64,000 nucleotides of DNA from Bimastos eiseni (Eukaryota; Annelida; Clitellata; Crassiclitellata; Lumbricidae). The translations under genes were made by a program, and so were the position numbers. The notes beneath the pieces were generated by a model. That model was given only the letters and a program-made list of their open reading frames with translations. It had not been told where the DNA came from and did no database searches. The stretch spans positions 212,001 to 276,000 of the forward strand of contig OY365810.1 of NCBI GenBank assembly GCA_959347315.1, given 5' to 3'. Every line of letters begins with the position of its first letter. Position 1 is the stretch's first letter. This document shows, one piece after another, positions 58,370 to 64,000 of the stretch.

Positions 58370-58462
58370 GGACAATTGCCCCCGGACAATTGCCTCCGTA
58401 CAAATAACCTACGGACAATGACTTCCCGGACAGTTACCCCCGATCCAAATGACCCCCGGACA
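58370..58462. repeat. GGACAATTGCCCCC word repeats
   Basis: CCGGACAATTGCC, CCGTACAAATAACC, ACGGACAATGACTTCC and CCGGACAGTTACCCCC follow each other in about 90 bases. Such words are typical of terminal subrepeats of some MITEs; no partner end was found. Confidence 0.5.
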
Positions 58463-58507
58463 ATACATACATACATACATACATACATACATACATACAT
58501 ACATACA

Positions 58508-58540
<33 letters not shown>

Positions 58541-58603
58541 GCATGCATACAGACATATATGCATGTATGTATGTATATATGTATGTATATATGTATGTAT
58601 GTA
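58463..58603. repeat. (CATA)n followed by (TATG)n palindromic microsatellite
   Basis: CATA units to about 58537, then ATATGCATGCATACAGACAT and TATG units to 58603. The halves are reverse complements. Confidence 0.93.
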
Positions 58604-58604
58604 T

Positions 58605-59722
58605 GGGGCCGTTCACACATTCTATAACGCTCAAGGGGTAGGTGGCTGGGTTCCGGTTTTGTTGGCGTTATATTGTCTAGGGTGGGGGTAGGTTGAAGAT
58701 TTTGTTATATAACAAACTTTTTTTCAGCTTAAGCTATTTTGCCTATTTGCCTGCCAATTGGAAATTCCATGTAGGTCTACCACGGACCTTCATTGTTTAA
58801 TCGAAGTTCACTATGCGTTGTGAACCAAAACTAGCACCATTAGCTGCCACCTGGTGAATTGATTTAACGTTCTTAGTTATTGTTTTATAAATCCACTTTT
58901 AACAATTTGCTGTTTACAATTTTAACAATTTCATGTGCATGGATCTAAACGCTCTAAAATTCAATTCTGTGCTTTGTTTTGATTCTGGTTTAAATTTAAA
59001 TTAATTCACTTGAAATAATTATATTGGTAGGTATTATCCTGACGTTTGATTTCATTTTCTATAGTATGTGTAAATAGTTTATGTTTGCTGAAATACCCAA
59101 TTGCAGTTGTAGTACGCACTCTGTATACATCATACGCTATTAAATAGGTAGCGTTGTACCCGCGAAGTTATCGATAAATACCTGATAGTTCAAAATTAAA
59201 CCAATTCATTCTGTGTGATACTATAATGCTCATTGCTAGTGTAAAACAGAAGGCATACTAAAATGGTGTTTTTAAATAGTATGTACGTCACTACCATGTA
59301 TTATCATGCTGTATTATAGTAGGTTTATATGTAGATACATGGTGAAAATTGTCGACTACCCAATTAGTTACCCTAATTAATACAAGTGAATTTGGTGTCG
59401 TTAAAAGTGCGATTATTAAGATGCAGAGGAGCTTCATACATGCGGTCTAATTATCATTGGCACAAGAATACACAATTTTTAGGTAGCTTTTGTTACATTG
59501 CTAATTGGGCGTATGATGATTTTTACTGCAGTTCTAGAATTGAATAAAGGCAATTATCAGTTGAATCACAACTATTAAAGTGCTAACTAACATCGTATTG
59601 TTATAAAAGTGTCAAATTGTGCAATAAAATTATGTCGATTGTATGTCTTTTAATGTGCTCATAGGCTGGGGTGGGGTAAGGGGTTGGGTAGCTTTTTTTG
59701 CGTTATATAATATGTGAACGGC
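58605..59722. mobile_element. TIR element (about 1.1 kb) inserted in a TATG array
   Basis: Left GGGCCGTTCACACATTCTAT then AACGC; right, reverse complemented, GTGCCGTTCACATATTATAT then AACGC. TATG/GTAT repeats lie on both sides, so the exact target duplication is ambiguous. The end words (GGGCCGT.CACATATTA..TA.GC) resemble those of family M1 at 6460 and 9707. AT-rich interior, no transposase frame. Confidence 0.72.
58905..59246. repeat. 342-bp segment duplicated at 60729-61070 (copy 1)
   Basis: It lies inside the 58605-59722 element and matches the second copy at a constant offset of 1824 with only two substitutions noticed. It contains TAGCGTTGTACCCGCGAAGT. Confidence 0.93.
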
Positions 59723-59748
59723 ACGTATGTACGTATATACATGCATGC

Positions 59749-59859
59749 ATGTATGTATGTATGTATGTATGTATGTATGTATGTATGTATGTATGTATGT
59801 ATGTATGTATGTATGTATGTATGTATGTATGTATGTATGTATGTATGTATGTATGTATG
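59749..59859. repeat. (GTAT)n microsatellite, about 27 units
   Basis: Nearly perfect TATG/GTAT array immediately right of the TIR element. Confidence 0.96.
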
Positions 59860-60009
59860 CATGTCGTGTCTTACTCTTATACTATTCAGGGCTAATTGCC
59901 CTAGATCACTTATTATCTACTGCGCTTCATGTTGTTTATTTATTACCGAAATTTGATACCTCCCTTCTTCCAACATCTATTGCTCAGAAGTGCATACACA
60001 CGCCTTGAC

Positions 60010-60163
60010 GGCGCAATTGCAGTTTTACTGTAGAGCAATTGTGCACGTAGGACTTGCTTCAAGGTCCCTACACAGTGACTTCCGGACGAGGGTCGAACCC
60101 GGTCACTCAGCGCACGCTGAACGTTACGGGCCGACCGGTCTAACCGATCGGCCACTGTGCCAC
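60010..60163 (-). mobile_element. tRNA-derived SINE, minus strand
   Basis: On the minus strand it reads GTGGCCGATCGGTTAGACCG (A-box-like) and, about 45 bases on, GGGTTCGACCC (B box) near 60090-60100, the spacing of an RNA polymerase III internal promoter. The body continues with TCACTGTGTAGGGACC and GCAATTGCGCCGTCAAGG. It cannot be a functional tRNA gene as there is no clear cloverleaf or acceptor pairing. Confidence 0.7.
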
Positions 60164-60549
60164 ACAAATTTAAGTCTGCAGAGACAAAAAAATTAGTAAA
60201 TTACTGCTGCGATTCAACTGGCACATGATTGGCGGCTGCACAGTTTAAAGATTATAAAACTTCTCTCACTGTCCCATGCATAATTCTGGAATGGACCCAT
60301 TGTGACCACAATTTAGCCTATTAATATCAAAATTTATTAATCGATTTTGAGGAAGCGGTAATTATCTGCTGCGTCTGAGAAAAATGCGGCGGAATATTTC
60401 TCAGACCTAAAAAACATACATTACATGATTCAGAATAGGATGCGCCAAATTGCAAAAAGTCATGGATATAGAAAATATTTAAACACATTTGTGAAACGTT
60501 TTATGGTCAGCAGAGACAATCTAGACTTGCATATTCCAGTCATTTCCAT

Positions 60550-60665
60550 ATATTCCATTCCATTCTATTCTATTTACGGATTAATAAAGCGCCTCTCACA
60601 GCACAACCTAATCAGAGGCGCTCCCAGTGCGAAAAACCCATAGAGAAAAGAAAAGTCTTAAGAGA
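60550..60665. repeat. Interspersed repeat family R2, copy 2
   Basis: ATTAATAAAGCGCCTCTCAC, AATCAGAGGCGCTCCCA and AAAAGTCTTAAGAG, similar to the head of 4283-4565. A common short repeat type of invertebrate genomes. Confidence 0.5.
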
Positions 60666-60728
60666 ACGAGCAAAAACAGTTGTGCTGCTAAATAAGATTG
60701 CAGCACGAGTCAATATATATATATATAT

Positions 60729-61070
60729 ATTTGCTGTTTACAATTTTAACAATTTCATGTGCATGGATTTAAACGCTCTAAAATTCAATTCTGTGCTTTG
60801 TTTTGATTCTGGTTTAAATTTAAATTAATTCACTTGAAATAATTATATTGGTAGGTATTATCCTGACGTTTGATTTCATTTTCTATAGTATGTGTAAATA
60901 GTTTATATTTGCTGAAATACCCAATTGCAGTTGTAGTACGCACTCTGTATACATCATACGCTATTAAATAGGTAGCGTTGTACCCGCGAAGTTATCGATA
61001 AATACCTGATAGTTCAAAATTAAACCAATTCATTCTGTGTGATACTATAATGCTCATTGCTAGTGTAAAA
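60729..61070. repeat. 342-bp segment, copy 2, bounded by (TA)n tracts
   Basis: No indels against copy 1 (58905-59246); substitutions at GGATCT/GGATTT and TTATGTTTGC/TTATATTTGC. TATATATA lies on its left (60714-60730) and TATTTATTTATATATA on its right (61071-61097). Confidence 0.93.
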
Positions 61071-61097
61071 TATTTATTTATATATATATATATATAA

Positions 61098-62904
61098 ACC
61101 CAAACTAGCTCTTTATACCTTTATACAGTGATGACGTTCAGTCCATGTTTGGTCACCTAGCTATGATTTAAGTTTGCCTAAGTAGGCTAATATCATGAAT
61201 TATGGAATAAATGCTGGTGATAAACCAAATGTTTGGTCACACAGTGAATGTTGGTTTTTGCAATCTTCCTTCTTCAATCGTTCCGCTTATGATTCTCGAC
61301 TGAATTGAAGACAAAAAGTTGAGAAGACAAAAGAAATATATTGACGCCAATGTAAAAATTTGTATATTTTTAGATCACTAATTTACGGTAGAATTTCAAA
61401 ATTTCTTAGCAAATCAAAAAGTAAAAAATTATCAGCGGCTTTCTCCAAAAATGCGTTACTGTCAGTGGTACAGATGATTGTGTCAATTATGAAATCAAGC
61501 CACCGCCCAACACTCTAACACTGAGCTCCAAAGTACTGTATTCGTAGATACCAGCCTCTTCCACCGTAAGTTCACTCTCTGGATCCAAGGGTTCCCCTGT
61601 GTTCAAATATGAAAGCCTTGTCAAACAGAAAATATCAGTGCACTGTATTTGAGGAAGTCATCGCTTGATTGCCAGTTCAGAAGGAACGGAATTAGAAAGG
61701 GAAAGAAATCATCAACATTATCTTAAATTTATCATTAATATGGAGCTGTAATTTATTACGCATCTAAACAAAATGAATCTTACACAAAAGCACGTAACAA
61801 ACGTCTTGTCATAATAAATATTGAACAAATAAGCCTTGAGGCTCATTTTGAAGAGCGATATTGTTTTCTCAAGACGAATTCTCTGGGTATCTCGCACTTG
61901 AAGCGACTCTGATTGAAGTACAATGTGAGAGGTGCTATATAAATGTCAAAATAAATGTGCTATATAAATGTCATACATAAATGTGCTATATAAATGTCAT
62001 AGTAACTACGTCGCAGACAATTGAACATGCATTTATTTATATTCTCCAGATTGTTATCATGCAGCCACACGGTTTGACAAGAGGAGAATTTATGATTTTG
62101 TGTTATTATAAAATTACCACATGTTTTCAGTTCTATAATTTCATGGATATCAGATTTACAAAGAGGCTATACGTAATCAGACCTGCAGGAGTCACTTATA
62201 GAATTATAGAGCACTTAACCTTGAAAGGACATATATGCGCATCCAGTATATTCGCCGAGTCCAAACAATTCGGTGACTTCAGAAAACAACTGACCAAGTG
62301 AGGCTTTCAGAAATAATTTTTATATTATTAGGTTATTCGTATAGACATCACAACTCATTTACTGTATGAAAGTAATGTGTTTTACGTCTATTATTCAACC
62401 TTATTCACAATGGCTTTGATTTTAAGAGGCTCTTGTCCCTTGACATGCGCCTCAGAGGCTTCCAAATTCCTGACATACAAAGATGATGTTGACCATCGGA
62501 ATAGCCTCCTATCCAAATAACGACTACTAGCGTAGGTGAACTTACCCGATCAATCTCAAACGCCTTTCTCAGGTTCTGAGGTCCATAAGCAAATACTCTC
62601 ATACCTATGTTGATGGAAACAATAGTAAAATATTAAAGACATCAAATGTAGGACACGTGACCCTTAAAAAGATGCAATAATATCATCTCCTTGTAGTAAA
62701 TCTTAACTGACAAACCGCAGTATTATCACAAGTAACTAAAGAAAGGACGATGATACATCGAACTCGATCGGTACCTCATCTGTGCTCAAAAGTGTGTTCT
62801 TCATTAGGTCGACCCTGCGGACCCCCTCACCCGCTTCATGTTCACCAGTGATAGTCCTAAGCTTGAAAAGGAGGGCTTTGATCGTTATGGTGAAGATAAG
62901 CGGG
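61098..62904. other. AT-rich sequence with a 30-bp LINE/SINE-tail-like tandem
   Basis: GTGCTATATAAATGTCA recurs about every 30 bases at 61932-62003, resembling LINE tails. Elsewhere no gene could be supported. The frame at 61981-62301 overlaps this repeat and has no recognised domain. Confidence 0.5.
62546..62604 (-). other. Possible 59-bp minus-strand exon
   Basis: On the minus strand, TTTCCATCAACATAG at its 5' side and GTAAGT at its 3' side bracket a frame reading MRVFAYGPQNLRKAFEID. Both splice signals are plausible. No homologue is recognised and no neighbouring exon could be joined, so this may be chance. Confidence 0.2.
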
Positions 62905-63780
62905 AGTATTGTATATAGTGCCGGTTGAGAGACAATAGAGCTCTATGAATAGATGACGTCACAAGGTAGGGGTATCTGAGGGGTGTAAAGGAGGTTGTAA
63001 ACCCTACGCTGGTACCCCACTTTGCATACGCATTCCACAGTAGACTGTTTCCATGCTCTACACACAGTGGATGACCATACGGGTCCAGCCTCGATATAAA
63101 TCAACATACTTACTAACATACCTAGCCCGCACAACTACAATGTTCTTATTGCGCCGCTTGACGTGTCTCATGGATATCTATTGGTTAGTACTGTTATTAC
63201 ACACGTGAGCTGCGAATTTTGACTCGTCTGCTCTGTGGCGCTTCCATCGGTTGCCAGGCAGCGCTTGACGCTGGTTGGGTCGCTGAGGCTTGTGGGAATA
63301 TGGGTTACTACGAGGCCGCGGTGAATTATGTACCTAATGGTCCCTTTTGGGGTCCGCCATATGGCCAATTTCATTATTTTAGGTAGCCAAATGGGATTAA
63401 CTATGACATTCGTTAGGTAGCCAAATTGTGGAACGCTGAGACTTGTGGGAATATGGGTTACTACGAGACGGCTGTGAATTCTGGACCTTATGATTACTAG
63501 TGGGGGGTCAACCATATGGCCGAGTTCATTATAATTGCAATGTGCAATGGTACAGTGCGGGCTAGGTATGTTAGTAAGTGTGTTGATTTATATCGAGGCT
63601 GGACCCGTATGGGCATCCACTGTGTAGAGCATGGAAACAGTCTACTGTGGAATGCGTATGCAAAGTGGGGTACCAGCGTAGGGTTTACAACCTCTTTTAC
63701 ACCCCTCAGATACCCCTACCTTGTGACGTCATCTATTCATAGAGCTCTATTGTCTATCAACCGGCACTATATACACTACT
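62905..63780. mobile_element. Structurally complete long-TIR transposon (876 bp) with 6-bp target duplication
   Basis: Left arm 62905-63132 and right arm 63555-63780 are inverted copies with very few differences (for example CTACACACAGTGG versus CTACACAGTGG). Tips: AGTATTGTATATAGTGCC and, reverse complemented, AGTAGTGTATATAGTGCC. AGCGGG flanks both sides directly (62899-62904 and 63781-63786). The loop (63133-63554) holds a near-repeat of about 48 bases, CGCTGAGGCTTGTGGGAATA at 63281 and 63434, offset 153. No transposase frame. Superfamily not assigned. Confidence 0.85.
63281..63545. repeat. 153-bp-offset direct repeat in the loop of the long-TIR element
   Basis: CGCTGAG(G/A)CTTGTGGGAATA and GGGTTACTACGAG recur at 63281 and 63434, and CCATATGGCC occurs at about 63357 and 63512, so about 110 bases are duplicated with decay. 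TTTTAGGTAGCCAAA/CGTTAGGTAGCCAAA also repeat at about 63379 and 63411. Confidence 0.85.
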
Positions 63781-64000
63781 AGCGGGTTTCTAACGGCAGA
63801 TGTCGGTAACTGGTACACGAAAAAATGGACTCTAGATTTGCTTCTATGATCTCAAAACAAAGTAAAAGTACATTTGTCGTCAAAAGAGCATAAATGAGTT
63901 GTCGGTTAGGTATCCGCCTCAGACCACTCACAAAATTCTTTTATATTCCAGTATCAATTACTCATTTCTTCGCACTCTCATGTTGTTTTAGATACATATA

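Noticed and set aside
60010..60163. Functional tRNA gene on the minus strand
   Set aside because: A and B boxes are present, but there is no convincing acceptor stem or anticodon arm and the sequence continues into a SINE body.
61981..62301. 106-codon frame as a gene
   Set aside because: Its 5' part lies in the 30-bp GTGCTATATAAATGTCA tandem and no domain or splice structure could be recognised.

Overview
The window is animal (metazoan) nuclear DNA. Split genes with GT/AG introns, basonuclin and AIG1-family homologues, LINE retrotransposons, hAT-like and other cut-and-paste DNA elements, a tRNA-derived SINE and a very high load of micro-, mini- and satellite DNA all point to an invertebrate bilaterian. 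I cannot fix the phylum from sequence alone. There are no bacterial-style operons or CRISPR, and almost all the very long open frames are translations of simple repeats.

Two cellular genes can be supported, both on the + strand. (1) An AIG1/ADTRP-family membrane hydrolase occupies 711-5759. Five exons (711-866, 1914-2015, 2908-3023, 4088-4239, 5722-5759) join in phase to about 187 residues and a stop. The first coding exon or exons, with the expected catalytic Thr, lie left of the window. (2) A basonuclin/disco-family zinc-finger transcription factor occupies 34563-38474. Three exons (34563-34665, 35173-35579, 35811-38474) join in phase to about 1057 residues; the initiator exon was not found. 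It has only three C2H2 fingers and carries an in-frame 24-bp coding minisatellite.

Layout: 1-5.8 kb is the AIG1-like gene, with two copies of one interspersed repeat in its introns and a 677-bp hAT-like element in the last intron. 5.8-9.97 kb holds GA repeats and a terminal-inverted-repeat element split by a LINE fragment. 9.97-20.07 kb is a purine-rich satellite of 20/22/24-bp units, apparently without a single C on the + strand for about 10.1 kb, with a 268-bp higher-order period. 20.1-22.25 kb holds a 52-bp minisatellite, trinucleotide tracts and a foldback element. 22.3-25.4 kb is a decayed LINE (ORF1 tail; PHD-like finger plus endonuclease frame). 25.4-34.5 kb holds simple repeats, including 151 perfect CCAT units and a G-rich 31-bp minisatellite, plus unique sequence. 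34.5-38.5 kb is basonuclin. 38.5-49.2 kb is non-coding with (CTAT)n and 32-, 27-, 33- and 16-bp arrays. 49.2-64 kb is a transposon-rich region: LINE fragments, a second hAT-like element, a 1.1-kb TIR element, a SINE, a 342-bp two-copy repeat and, at 62905-63780, a structurally complete long-TIR element with a perfect 6-bp target duplication.

The two genes show no obvious functional link; one would act in lipid hydrolysis in membranes and the other in nuclear gene regulation. The most unusual content is the cytosine-free satellite with its higher-order structure, the young long-TIR element near the right edge, and the reduced-finger basonuclin.
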